From positions 806,001-870,000 of the forward strand of contig JAQFVV010012572.1 of assembly GCA_028023455.1 (NCBI GenBank): 64,000 nucleotides of DNA, written 5' to 3'. The DNA is from Epiperipatus broadwayi. Taxonomy: Eukaryota > Onychophora > Udeonychophora > Euonychophora > Peripatidae. Made by a program: the position numbers and the translations under genes. The notes under the pieces were generated by a model that was not told where the DNA came from, did not search any database, and saw nothing but the letters and a program-made list of their open reading frames with translations. Shown here piece after piece: positions 34,567 through 45,999 of this stretch (position 1 is the first letter of the stretch; each line of letters opens with the position of its first letter).

Positions 34567-36690
34567 TTGAATATGCAAGGTGGTAGGAGACCAGAAAAGT
34601 GGCAGGAATTAAACAAAGCAATTGAAAATGAAGAGCTTGAGGTATTAGCAGTGGTGGAAACACATCTAAGAGAAGTAGAAGAACCTGTTTTGGAAGATTT
34701 GGTATGGCAGGGAATAAATAAAAAAGAGAAAGAAAAAAAGGGTGGTGGTATAGGTGTTATATCAAAAAAATATTTAAATACTGTTAAATGCCAAGAACAT
34801 ATGTGGTTTGAAATAGGGTTGGGAAAACAAGAATGGATGGTGGCTATAGTTTATATAGCTACTGGAGATAGTCAAACTATAATGGAATGGAACAATAGCA
34901 TATATGAGTGCCTAGTTAAGGATATACAGAGTTTTAAAGAAAAGGGGAAGAGAATAATGGTTATAGGAGATATGAATGGGCATATTGAAGAAATTGATGA
35001 TGTAGACAATAAGAATGGACAGCTTTTGAAGAAATTTTGTCAGAGAGTAAATTTGAGCATTGGAAATTTATCTAATATTTATGAGGGACAATATACATGG
35101 TCTAGAAATAATATATCCCACACAATAGATTATATATTGGTAGAGAAAGAGGGAATGAATAAAGTACGGAAAATTAAGGTGTTTGATAATGAAGAGAGAG
35201 TATGTAATAGTGATCATAATTTTGTTGTAATTGAAATGGTTAGTAATGTGATGGAAAATAGAAATAAAAGTAGAAACAATAGTGAAAGATGTGGATGGAG
35301 AGTAAATGATGAGAATAAGTTAGAAGAGTATAAAATACAAGTTGAAGAAACCATGGAAGAGTTGATTGGAAATGAGTATGAGGACTGGTGTGATGAAATA
35401 GAAAAAGTGGCAAATAGGGTTTTAGGTGAGAATATTCAGAAAAATAAAAGTAATAGAAAAATGAGAGTTAGTAAAAGTGTAAAAGAGAGGGAAAAAGCAT
35501 GCAGAGAATATAAGTGTGCTATTAAGAACAAAGAAAGTGAAAAAGATATTAATGCTAAATGGGAAAAGTACTTAGAAAAGAAGAAGTTAGCTAAAATAGA
35601 TAATTATAGAGAGAGAATGAAACTAAATAGTAAATTATTGGATGATATTAATAAAAGTGGAAGAGATGGGAGTAAAAAATTTTGGAATTACATTAAAAGG
35701 AGAAATTTAGGGGAGAGAGAGATAGTATTACTGGATGAGGAGGGAATAGAGTGTAGCTCTAGAGAAGAATTAGAGAGAATATTAAATAGTTATGTAATGA
35801 ATATAAAAAAGATGTTAGATGTGAAGGACAGAGGGATAGAAAATATGAAAGCATATAGTTATGGGAATATTGCATCTACAGAAAATGAACTGAATAAGGC
35901 AGGGAAGAAATTGAGAAATGGTAAGGCAAGAGGATTAGATGGATGGGCAGCAGAGATGGTAATGAATTTGGGGCATAGGGCTAAAGTAAAGTTACTATCA
36001 TATTTTAATAAGATGGCACAGAAGAGAGTTTTTCTGGGTAGTTGGAGTAATACAAGAGTAAGATTATTATTTAAAGGAAAAGGTAAGGATCATAGAAAGT
36101 TAAATAATTATAGACCAATTGCAGTAACATCAGTTTTATATAAAGTTTTTTCATATATGGTGGCTGGAAGAGTTGCAAAATGGATGGAAGAAAATAATGT
36201 AGTGGGGGAAATGCAAGGAGGTTTTAGGTCAGATAGGCATATAGGAGATAGTTTATTTGTAGTTACACAACTTATAGATATGAGTAGAAATTCAGGTAGA
36301 CAGTTATATATGAGTTTTATAGATATAGAGAAGGCATATGATAGAGTGAATAGAAATAGATTATGGATAAGTTTAGCAAATCTGGGAATGGATGAAGTTT
36401 TAGTGGGTGTTATTAAGAAATTATATGAAAATAATTACTATACATATCAATTAGGGGATATAGAATCAGTTAAAGTTAAAAATGGGGTGGGACTGAGGCA
36501 AGGATGCCCTATGTCACCTATTTTGTTCGTGTTGTATTTGAGTGAAATGGAGAGAGCAATAGAAAGACTAGGAAGAGGGATAGAGATACCGTTAACAGGT
36601 GGCAAGAGAGTATATACATTGTCCGGTCTTTTTTTGTGGATGATGTCTTTTTGTGTGCAGAAAGAAAAGAAGATATGGAAGTTATGCTGA
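34567..36690 (+). pseudogene. LINE ORF2: endonuclease and most of reverse transcriptase
   Basis: A 707-codon frame. The AP-type endonuclease comes first: NMQGG at the start, VVETHL with the catalytic Glu, GDMNGHI, HTIDYIL and SDHNFVV with the final Asp-His pair (about residues 1-225). A basic linker of about 170 residues follows. RT then runs from about residue 400, with NYRPIAVTSVLYK, MQGGFR, FIDIEKAYDRV (first catalytic Asp) and GLRQGCPMSP. At the T7 run 36629-36635 the frame slips by one base. The catalytic VDD pair is therefore read out of frame, and this product ends soon after at 36690. Confidence 0.88.
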
Positions 36691-37355
36691 GGACATGTGC
36701 AAGGGTGGGGAAAGATATGGGGATTAAATTTAGTGAAGAAAAATAAAATATAATGATGGTGAATACTGGGGAAAGAGAAGACAAAGATTTCTTATTGGGG
36801 GATATAAAGTTAAGTGTGGTGAATAAATATAGTTATTTGGGAATCATCTTGAGTAATACGAAAAATTGCTTGGATGAATGGGAGAAAAAATTGATAAATG
36901 AAGAAAAGAAAAGAAAGGGATTGATAAAGAAATTAACACTGTTTTTATATAATAAATATGATGTAGCTAGAATTGTATGGAAGGGAGTGGCAGTAGCAGG
37001 GTTAACATACGGCAATGATGCATTATGTGCTAGGAAAGGGGTATTAGATTGCTTAGAAAAAGTACAAAGGGAAGTACAAAGACATGCATTGGATGCTGAG
37101 GTGTGGACAGCAAAAGAGGCAATTCAAGGAGAAATGGTATGGTCAAGTTTTTATATGAGGGATGCAAAAAGCAAATTGAAAATGTTCGGTAGATTGCAGT
37201 TTATGGATAATAAAAGAATAGCCAAAATAGTATTTAATTGGGTTACAAGTAAAGGGCAGCCAACAAGATGGGTGAGAAAGATAATGTGGTATGCAGAAGA
37301 TTTGGATAAAGAAGTTATGTCAGTATACAGTATACTTGTACAAAAGATGGGATGA
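36636..37355 (+). pseudogene. LINE ORF2 continued: RT end and thumb
   Basis: After the slip, the correct frame resumes with VDDVFLCAE, the catalytic Asp pair, then a MGIKFSEEK segment. An in-frame TAA follows at 36744-36746. From 36753 the frame is open through KYSYLGIIL, typical of the RT end, and TYGNDALCA, to a stop at 37355. Another frame change lies at about 37330-37345. Confidence 0.82.
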
Positions 37356-37872
37356 TTGCGTTAGGAGGATTGTTGAGGGTTATAGTGGGAAGAAGTGGGA
37401 TAGAAGAATAGATGCGTTACTAAAGAATAGGGAGTTGGAGAGATGGAGAACTAGTATGGAGAGTAAAATAAGTTTAAATATATATAAAAGTAAATGGAAC
37501 ATTGGGTGTGAGTTAATTTATGATAATAGAAAGGAAAGTAGTTTATTGTTTAAGGCTCAAATGGGATCTTTAGCAACAAGGGAATATACACGTAAATGGA
37601 AAAATATGGGTGATTTAGTCTGCAAGTTGTGTAAAGAAGGCATAGAAAATATTAGGCATCTGTTACTTCAATGTAAATGTTTGGAAGCAGAAAGGGTACA
37701 AATAATGAAGTTATGGAAAGTTAAATATGAACAAAGTGATTATACAGAAAGTGAGTTATTGGTTTTTATGCTAGGTTTGGGAAAAAATAAGGGAGATTTA
37801 GATATGAAGGTCATGGAGTTGACAAAGATTATGTTGTGGAAATGGGATGGAGCAGATTATGGGAAAACTTAG
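37340..37872 (+). pseudogene. LINE ORF2 C-terminal domain with Cys/His motif
   Basis: Continues ORF2 in another frame. CKLCKEGIENIRHLLLQC gives the C..C.......H....C pattern that follows RT in many LINEs. The end is rich in charged residues and stops at 37872. The role of this motif is thought to be nucleic-acid binding. Confidence 0.8.
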
Positions 37873-37985
37873 GGTGGACAATGGAAAAGTAAGGTAAAGT
37901 GGCTAACAGGTTTCTCTGGGCATAGCTGCTGAGAGATTCCTGACTCTGTTTAAGGAGAAGTCACAGTACATCACATCAAATCAAA

Positions 37986-38741
37986 ATAGATATCTTTACA
38001 CTTGAATAGCTCATTGCACTCATGCAATCTCAGCTACTGCTGAAATCAAAATCATAACTTTACATATAGTTTGTTTCCATGTTTTCCTTTAATTTTTTTA
38101 ACTTAATTAAATATTTGTTTCTTGGTAACTACATGATGTTTATATTAAGATTTTATTTGAATATATTTGATTTTTTTGCAAAAAATATATCAACTGAAAG
38201 TTTATTAACATGAAGTGAGAAATGCATAGTGTCAAACAAAAAACATTTACGTTTCAGACTATATTTATTATTCTTTATTACTTTTTGTAATTATAAGTTG
38301 AATTTTTTAAATTTCAAAGATTATTTTTGTTACTTGCATGTATTCGTACTATATGCCTTACCAATATAAATTTTCCAGAAAATTATTTTTTATTCATTAA
38401 AAAATATTTTTTAGTCTAATGGTTAAAATGAAATCTTTTATTCTGATTATTTATTTCTATTTATGACTCATATTATTTGCAAAGTTGATATATTATTTTG
38501 AAGATTTGTCTTTTTTTTTTTAAAGTTATGATTCTAATGAATATTTTCAAATATTTCTATTTAATGAAGAATAAAGTTTTATTCATTAAAAATAAAGGTT
38601 AACTCATTCCTATAAAGCTATTCAAGAGCATATACTAAAAATTTTAATAATACACATCACAATTACACAGTAAGGCATTATTTAAATAATTATGTAATTA
38701 ATAATTTGTAAAGCGCATACTCATTACATAAATAATATATA
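37986..38741. other. AT-rich spacer
   Basis: No supported feature. Confidence 0.5.
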
Positions 38742-38745
38742 TTAA

Positions 38746-38945
38746 GGCTATAACCTTAAGACTATGTGCCTAAAATGTGACAGTAGGGACCTCTACAAAT
38801 CTAAATACAAGATTAATGACTTTAAAAGACAAGAGTGGCCACTTTTATTTTGGCTGCTCTTGTCTTTTAAAGTCATTAATCTTGTATTTAGATTTGTAAG
38901 GCCCCTACTGTCACAGGTTAGGCACATAGTCTTAAAGTTGTAGCC
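38746..38945. mobile_element. 200-bp hairpin MITE with TTAA flanks
   Basis: Almost a perfect palindrome around a short loop at about 38836-38850: the whole left half GGCTATAACCTTAAGACTAT... is repeated inverted on the right. TTAA stands on both sides (38742-38745 and 38946-38949). TTAA duplication fits piggyBac or Kolobok families, but the terminal bases are not the CCC of piggyBac, so the superfamily is open. Confidence 0.8.
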
Positions 38946-38949
38946 TTAA

Positions 38950-39767
38950 TATACATTATTAAATAATTATGTCAAATCAAAAGTCAAATACATACCAGAG
39001 ATGGCCTGTAAAAATTATGAATGGGTGCTGCATATACAAAATAAGAAATATATATATCTAATCAGAAATCAATGTGTTTTTTTATTTACCTTTGACAAAA
39101 AAATTTAAACTAACCTTTTCATTAAAATTTATAATTTGGGAAATCATGGGGTTTTTTTTCAAATTAAATCATATACCTAATTAATTTTTTTATTTATTTC
39201 TTTTTGACTAATAATACTGAGAATAGGTTAATTTTTATTTTTATTTCTATTTTTTTAAGATAATGATAATTAAGAAAATAAGCAACTATGACACTCATCA
39301 TAATTCAGCCTTGTATATTTCATCGTGTTTATGAACAAATTCCCGTAATAAAAATTTTGTTTTTCACAGAAGTAACACATACAAGCATGTAATTTATCTA
39401 AAGTGACACCAATTGTTGACTAGTGTCAGGATTCTATGTACATACAATCATTGTTAATAGTATTCTGTTATGATGGACCAGTCCAGAGAGTAGTCACATC
39501 AATTCATTCATTTTCCACTCCATTCTCTTTATTGCCCAATTCTTTAATTCCTCATAACTCTGCCCATCACTTATATTATCCAACAGTGTCAATCTTTTCC
39601 ATTCTTCCTTTTTGTTTACACTCACCTAAACATCTTTCATTAAGCTATACTTTCTTTTTAATATATGTTAAATCCAGTTCTTTATTCTATTTCCAATTTC
39701 CTCACTCAATCTTTTTTTTTTTCGTTTATTATTTTCAAAACTTCATTTGTTATTTTATTGATTCAGT
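38950..39767. other. AT-rich spacer
   Basis: No supported feature; pyrimidine-rich at 39500-39730. Confidence 0.45.
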
Positions 39768-40297
39768 TATATAGAGGATAATCAGACCTTCTGACTAGTG
39801 CCATGCTATAATATTACATAGCGATGTTAACTGTGGGATACTATTTCCTCCAGCCACAAGATAAAAACTTTGAGAAAATAAGAGTGACCATCTTATTTTT
39901 GAATCTAAATGTACTTGTAGAGTCTAATCTTAAGTGTCTTGGATTGAAAGCATGAATATATAAATCATTTACTTTAAATCCATTTCTTTTTAATAATCTT
40001 ATTAGCACTTATGAAATATTATAATTTACTTCATGCTAATATCAGATGTTAAATTATGCAATAATCAATAAGATTATTAAAAAGAAATGGATTTAAAGTG
40101 AATGATTCATATATTCATTGCTCTCATATCTAGGCACTTAAGGTTCATATAAATGCATTTGAGTTTGAAAATAAGTCATTTTTATTTTCTCAAAGTCTTT
40201 ATCCTGTGGCTGAGGTGAGTGTATCCTTGCAATCAACATCACTGTTTAATATTATAGTATGGCACTAGCGATGAGGGATGTTTACCTTCTATATAAT
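39768..40297. mobile_element. About 530-bp palindromic MITE
   Basis: The left arm 39768-40020 and right arm 40060-40297 are inverse complements at roughly 80% by eye. Shared words include AATCCATTTCTTTTTAATAATCTTATT, GCACTAG and CTTTGAGAAAATAA. The ends read TTATATAGA-GG on both sides. No coding. The target duplication is unclear (TA or TTA). Confidence 0.75.
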
Positions 40298-40339
40298 TAG
40301 AATCTAACATAGCACTAGTAAAATTTACTGATTATTACT

Positions 40340-41250
40340 TAATTCATCCACGTGATTTTTTTCATTCTTTTCCATGTTCACATTACAAATGCATCCAATC
40401 TGCTCCCAATTTTATTACTTCATGTCCACATTTTACAACCATACAATAGTACACTCCAAACATAGCATTTAATTAATCTTTTTTTTAATTTTCTATTCAA
40501 AGGTTCACAAAATATTTTTTTTTTCTTAATAAATGCTTCCTTTACCAATGCTATTCTTCTTTTAATTTCATCTTCACTTCTTCCATCCTCATTCAACCAA
40601 CTACCCAAATATCTAAATTTATTTACCTGTTGAATTATGTTATCATTTCAATTTGCAGTCTTTTTGCATTCCTCCCTATCCATAAACACTTCATTCCATA
40701 TTCTATACATCCTTCCAATTTACTCAATATATTTTGTAAACACTTTTCATCATCAGCTATAAGAGCAATATCATCTGCATATCTTATTCATATTATTGTT
40801 CTACCTCCAACGTTTCCTCCTCCACAGTCTAAATAATTATTTAACATTTTCTAAATAAATATCAAAAAGAACAATGATATACTGCATTCTTGCTTAATTC
40901 CTTATTCTATATTTACTTTATTGGTCTCATTATTTTCTACTCTATTTTTTATCCTTTGCCCAATATACTTATAACAAATAAATCTTCTCTCTTTCCAATA
41001 AGATGGTCATAAGTTTATTCCAGATTATGCTAGCAAATACTCTTTTCCAAATCCACAAAACATATAGCAATTCCTTTATCTTTTTCAGTATATCTCTGCA
41101 ATTTTTTTAACAACACCAATAGCATCTCTTGTACTTTTTCCTCTCTGAAAACCAAACTGTTTTTTTCCAATATAATATTTATCTTCCCATAAATTCTTTG
41201 AATTAAAATTCTCAATAAACATTTAGAAGCATGAGATAACATTAATTAAA
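40340..41250 (-). mobile_element. LINE RT fragment of a further family
   Basis: Minus strand: 41030-41242 reads ASKCLLRILIQRI and AICFVDLEKS, part of the RT core with its first Asp. Around 40760-40790 comes RYADDIALIAD, the catalytic pair. Then 40420-40608 reads LGSWLNEDGRSEDEIKRRIA and YGCKMWT. The wording differs from both the RTE copies and the 33.4-kb LINE, so this is a third LINE lineage. Frame changes break it; endonuclease is absent. Confidence 0.82.
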
Positions 41251-41744
41251 CAATTCCAGTTATTAATTATTTAATTACTATTTAAACATGCATTGCATTT
41301 ATATAATGTTGTAAACATTGTTCTTTGAGGGTGCTCCAATGTCATTAACACTTATATACAAACTAATACTGGCATGTACTAAAAAGCAATGTGGAAGGAG
41401 AGTGAAAAAAGTATTTTAAATAGGTTATTGCAGACCAGAAGTCTCTCCCGCACTCATTACAGAGGTGCACAAGACTAATCAAAGGGAAGACAGTGAAAAT
41501 ATACATTTTTTTATATTTTAACCTCTTATTAACCATTTACTAGCCAATAATCAGATAGCATAATTAACTAATTCAAAAGTCCCAAGCTTGATTTTTTCAA
41601 ATTTCACCCAGATTTGAACTATAGGTTGAGAAAATGGAAGACAGATGTGATAACAATTACCCAAATTTTCTCATATATAATATATTTTAAATTTTTGGCA
41701 ATTATATTAAATTCTTGATGTATTTCATTTCAATTGTCTCATCA
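41251..41744. other. AT-rich spacer
   Basis: No supported feature. Confidence 0.45.
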
Positions 41745-42040
41745 GAAATATTGACTATTAAAGCTTTGGCAATTTTATATTGTCAAAGCTATTAATATAT
41801 GGTTATCTGAACTTAGTTCAGTCCCATATGGCTATTTAAATTAGATAGCTGGATTGGAAGATATATGGGTGTCTGAAAATTTCAGATTTTCTATTTAATA
41901 GTTGTGCTGGGCTTGTCCTGGTATTTTTAATTTAATGCTTGAATATCTTAATATCTCACTAACGACAGTCTGGGGTTGGGGATATTCTCAAAGCTTGTTA
42001 AGATCTTATTTTGAAAGCTCTACATATAACATGTTATTAT
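41745..42040 (+). repeat. Hammerhead-family repeat (A/B type), ribozyme damaged
   Basis: Clearly related to 800-1085. At the ribozyme site CTAACGA is followed directly by CAGTCTGGGG: stem II and GAAA have been deleted (about 41956-41975). It cannot fold as a hammerhead. Confidence 0.75.
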
Positions 42041-42921
42041 ATTAAATTTTCTTGCATTCCTTGTACATAATTATAAACTGTAATCTACTTAATATTCACA
42101 GTATGAAATAATTTAGAATATTAATATTGGAAATAATTAAATGTTGCAAGTTCTATTGAAATTATAGAAAACAATTCCAGGCTATTTATTTTTAATGATA
42201 AAAAATGACTAATCACTTCTGAATCACTAATTTTTAAATGTTTAACTAAGTTTGAAAATAGAGAGGATGGTTTTATGTTTTTATTTACAGCTTTTCGGAG
42301 GAATTGTCTACTTCTGTTTAAGTTTCAAAAATAAATATGGGAAATTATAATCGATAATCATAATTTTTCATAAATATTTTTTTTCCTATCCTGTGTATAT
42401 TATATACTATATATAACATAACCCATGAATATCAATGTATGAAACAGAGTAAATGTTAATAGCTGATCACACCTTCGGAGCAGATTCAGGGCAATCAGCT
42501 ATTAAAATTATAAAAATATAAAAAAGCATTATTTTACAACCAAAATGTGTGAGTGTGCTCATTTGCATACTACTAAGTCTTTGATTCAAAATGTCTTATA
42601 AAAAAATATCAATATATCGTCGCCCCCCCCCCTTTCATTTGATTCATTGCATACAATACTAATCATAGAATAACAATTGTGAGACTCTTTTTCAACATTT
42701 AAAAAAAAAACCAATACAACTTATGCACTGGATTAAGATTTTATTACAATAGCATATATGTTTGCTAAGATACATAGACGGACTAACAGCTGAACAATAA
42801 AATCATTTATATACCAAAGAATTTATAATTTGATGTTTTTCGGCCTGATTTATTCTAATTTTAATATTATATCTATTTAAACAAATATTTCTTATTTATA
42901 AGATGACCTTTTTTTTTTTAG
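42041..42921. other. Presumed intron upstream of the SETD7-like exon
   Basis: AT-rich with C9-C10 at about 42624-42633. A polypyrimidine tract T12 and AG at 42920-42921 form the 3' splice site. Confidence 0.55.
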
Positions 42922-43111
42922 GGAAATGGATGTGTAGTAGGTGAAGTCGATGATGAAGGAGCGATGAGTGGGCCAAATATTGCCTGCATTTATCCTGATA
43001 GGAAGTTGGCAATGGTAGGGGAATTTCACTTGGGAGTCATGAAGAGAGCCAAACTATCAAGAGTTATTAAAATAGAAAATAAAGTTCCAGAATTTGAAAT
43101 AATAGACAATG
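42922..43111 (+). CDS. SETD7: SETD7-like histone-lysine methyltransferase, internal exon (MORN/linker region)
   Basis: A 190-bp exon with acceptor T-tract/AG at 42920-42921 and donor G/GTAAGAA at 43112. It reads GNGCVVGEVDDEGAMSG, then IACIYPDRKLAMVGEF and PEFEIIDN. This corresponds to the stretch of SETD7 after the MORN repeats (GSLVGEVNEDGEMTG, AYVYPDERTALYGKF and PHFELMPGN in vertebrates), just before the SET domain. SETD7 mono-methylates histone H3 Lys4 and other proteins; the catalytic SET domain itself is not in this exon. Upstream in-frame TAG at the splice site fixes the start; the exon is phase 0 at its start and ends after one base of a codon. No other SETD7 exon was found, so introns on both sides would be very long, or this is an isolated copy. 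The intact splice sites argue against a processed copy. Confidence 0.82.
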
Positions 43112-43414
43112 GTAAGAAAATTAAATGTTCTAAACATAAAAAATTTAATATATGTTGGTGAGTTTATGTATATTGAAATTAAAGTTTTCAAGGGAAAAAG
43201 TAAGAAATAAAGTTTTCAGACTTTTTCATATATATAGCTGCATGTTATAACACTGAAGTTTCAATCAGACTTTATCTGAAACCATCTTGGTGATGTACTC
43301 CATAGTGGATAGATAATGGCAGATGAAATTTATGTGAAATGAACACAAACAGGGAAAGCTGTTGAAACAGGTTACATAAAAGAAAATGAGCATACTGTGC
43401 AAATATATATAATT
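43112..43414. other. Presumed intron downstream of the SETD7-like exon
   Basis: Begins GTAAGAAAA; nothing else recognised. Confidence 0.5.
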
Positions 43415-43602
43415 ATTAGAAACCAATCAGCAATTAGAAAATCCCAATATAGATAATAATCGATAATTTCAAACTGTTGTCAAGGCGACCTCCTTTTAAT
43501 AATAAAGGTGGAATTGTTAAAAGGAGGTTGCCTTGACAACAGTTTGAAATTGTTGATTGTTATCTATATTGGAATTGTCTAAGTGTTGACTGGTTTCTAA
43601 TG
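43415..43602. mobile_element. About 188-bp hairpin MITE
   Basis: Left arm TTAGAAACCAATCA... and right arm ...TGACTGGTTTCTAA are inverse complements through CAATATAGATAA and CAAACTGTTGTCAAGGC to a loop at about 43505-43520. It sits in the presumed SETD7-like intron. Target duplication unclear. Confidence 0.75.
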
Positions 43603-44369
43603 GTTACTTATAAACCCATTTTAGCCTTGAGCATTACTATTCTTATATATATATATATATTACTTTTTATCCATTACTTTTCATTGTACTATCTTGTTAG
43701 TTGTTGTTTTGAAAATACTTCAATTATCTCTTATGTTCCTAAATTAATTGTCTATTAGATTTATCTTCTCTTAGCATTTTTGTGCTGTATATCCTGTCAA
43801 ATTATGTAAGTCTATAAATTCTTATTTCCACTTACTATTTATAGCTTACTGTAAAAAACTCATTCCAAAATTACTCACTGAAAAAAGTTTACAATCAGAA
43901 AGTTTCCAAAAAAAATGACCATATAAAAAATTGACATTGTGGAAAAAATACTCATATGAAAAAATGTTCACGTGGTCGGATGCTCATAAAAAGAATGTTT
44001 ATTCTGAAGTATAAAAAGGTAATAATTTGTTTTAATTACATCAATGGCAATCGCAAATCATTAATTTGTTGGCTTTTATTCTCGTACCTTGATATGTATA
44101 TCATTATAAAAATTAATATTTAAAGAAGAAACTAAATCGAAATCTGTGAAATATTTTTGTTCAAATGAATTTTGGCTTTTAGATTTAATAATTCAAATTT
44201 AGCTGAATGTGCGAAAATGATAATAAAATGAGAATTGTGTTTTGCATATAATGCAAAATCATGTCATTTTTCCTTTGCTAATTATTAGTTTTGATAGAGG
44301 AGATACACATCATATTCAATGCATGATATTCAAATAATTCTCAGCTAGTGTTGATCACTATTTTGTATG
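43603..44369. other. AT-rich spacer
   Basis: TA microsatellite at about 43648-43660; no other feature. Confidence 0.45.
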
Positions 44370-45750
44370 ATTTGATGGAATAATTACTAAAAAGAGAGAT
44401 AACATCATGAAATGTGTAGAAAAGTTCGATAAAGAAAAACGTATCTACACAAATGCTACATTTTCTAAATTGCCCAGGATTTCAAATGTAGAAGTGAAAC
44501 ATGGGATTCAATCTATGAAGAAGGGGAAAGTTCCAGGTAATGATGGAACTTATAATCAATATTTTAAAAGAAGCAAGTGAATAGAAAAATTGTTACCAAA
44601 GTTATATATCAAATGTCTAAATGATAAAAATTGTCAGATGATAAGTGTTTTATCAATTTTATACAAAATTTTTACCAAGATAATTACAACTCATGTATAG
44701 AGAATATTGGATTTCAACCAACCAAAAGAACAAACTGGATATAAAAGTGTTTTAGTACAGTAGATCATATCCAAGTATTGAGAGAAGTTATAGAAAGGAC
44801 CAATGAATAGGAGTTGCCATTATGCTTTGGATTTGTAGATTATGAAAAGACATTTGTATCTATAAGCATTTATTCAGTGATTAAAGCACTGGATCATCAA
44901 GGTATCGGCCCCAGTTATTGTCATATTCTGAAGAATATTTATTAGAATGCATCAACAATGATTCAGTGATACTACAAAAAGTAGCATTGGAAAGGATGAA
45001 CAGCAGGATGACTCCATATCTCCAAAACCTTTTACAATAGTTTTACAAGAAATAGTTTATGGATTAAAATGGAATGCTAAAGGGATTATTTAAGTCATCT
45101 ATATTTTACAGATGATGTAATTGTTTTTGCAAACAATGCTTCAGGGTTTCAAGAAATATTGCAAGAGTTATCAGATAAAAGTAAGAGAATAGCATGAAAA
45201 GTAAATGCTAAAACATCTAAAGTAACTTGGATGGAGTGCTCTTGATAGAAATATTAATAAAGAAAACATGCCTATGTGTTTGAAAAGGAAGGTTTTTAAT
45301 AAATGTGTTTTATCAGTTCTTACTTATGGATCTGAGACTTGGGCACTTAATAAAAGGCTAATATAGAGGCATTAGTCTACTCAATGAAGTACAGAGAAAG
45401 ATGAATGAGGAATACTAACAAGGGATTAAAAATGAAATATATGGGTGACAGAACAAATAGGTGTTATTGACAACATTGAAAGAATTAAAAGACTAAAATC
45501 AAGTTGGATTTACCATATTGCTAAAAGATGATAGTAGATGGGCAGCTAAAATCTTAAACTGAATTTCAAAATATTGTAAAAGACCTAGAAAAACACCATA
45601 TATGAGATGGATGGATGAAATAAGGCATTGTGCTGGGATAATGTGAAGAAGAGAGGCTAGAGATTGAAGAAATTGAATTAAATATTTCAGAAATCATTAT
45701 CTTGTGTGGATCATTTATTGTTGAAAATGGTCATGATGATGATGATGATG
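44370..45750 (+). mobile_element. RTE LINE fragment, RT to 3' end
   Basis: Aligned by eye to 60530-62150 across the whole RT and tail, ending in (GAT)n at 45733-45748. Deletions and stops are frequent. It still helps read the better copy: at its start it has A5 in ACTAAAAAGAG where the 59-62 kb copy has A4. Confidence 0.88.
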
Positions 45751-45999
45751 GAATAATATTTTAAAAAGCTACTATTATGTATTTTTATAATTCTGCTCAA
45801 ACAAATATTTTAAACAATAAAAATGTGCAACTATTTTACTAGCGTCTTAGAGATCATGAATTTGTATTTAAATATGCATTTTAATAATTTTTTGCCATAA
45901 AGTTTTTAATTTTAATGTCTCTTTTTTATCATAAAATTGGCTAATTTTTACAGTTATCTTGGCTTATCTTTCATTTCTTCATACTTATGTACATAAGTA
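45751..45999. other. AT-rich spacer
   Basis: No supported feature. Confidence 0.45.

Larger units (their letters stand above)
33440..37985 (+). mobile_element. Nearly full-length two-ORF LINE (CR1/L2-like group)
   Basis: About 4.5 kb, with ORF1 carrying an SGNH-type esterase and ORF2 carrying endonuclease, reverse transcriptase and a C-terminal Cys/His motif. The esterase-containing ORF1 is typical of CR1-like and related LINEs. The element is broken by a few frameshifts and stops but remains easy to read, so it is fairly young. The short 3' part after ORF2 ends near a CATCACATCAAATCAAA stretch. No target-site duplication was identified. Confidence 0.85.

Noticed and set aside
41741-41760. 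Additional hammerhead core (inverse CTGATGA)
   Set aside because: The box word occurs but no GAAA, stem II or stem I partner follows.
45733-45748. (GAT)n as an independent microsatellite
   Set aside because: It is the 3' end repeat of the RTE copy ending there.
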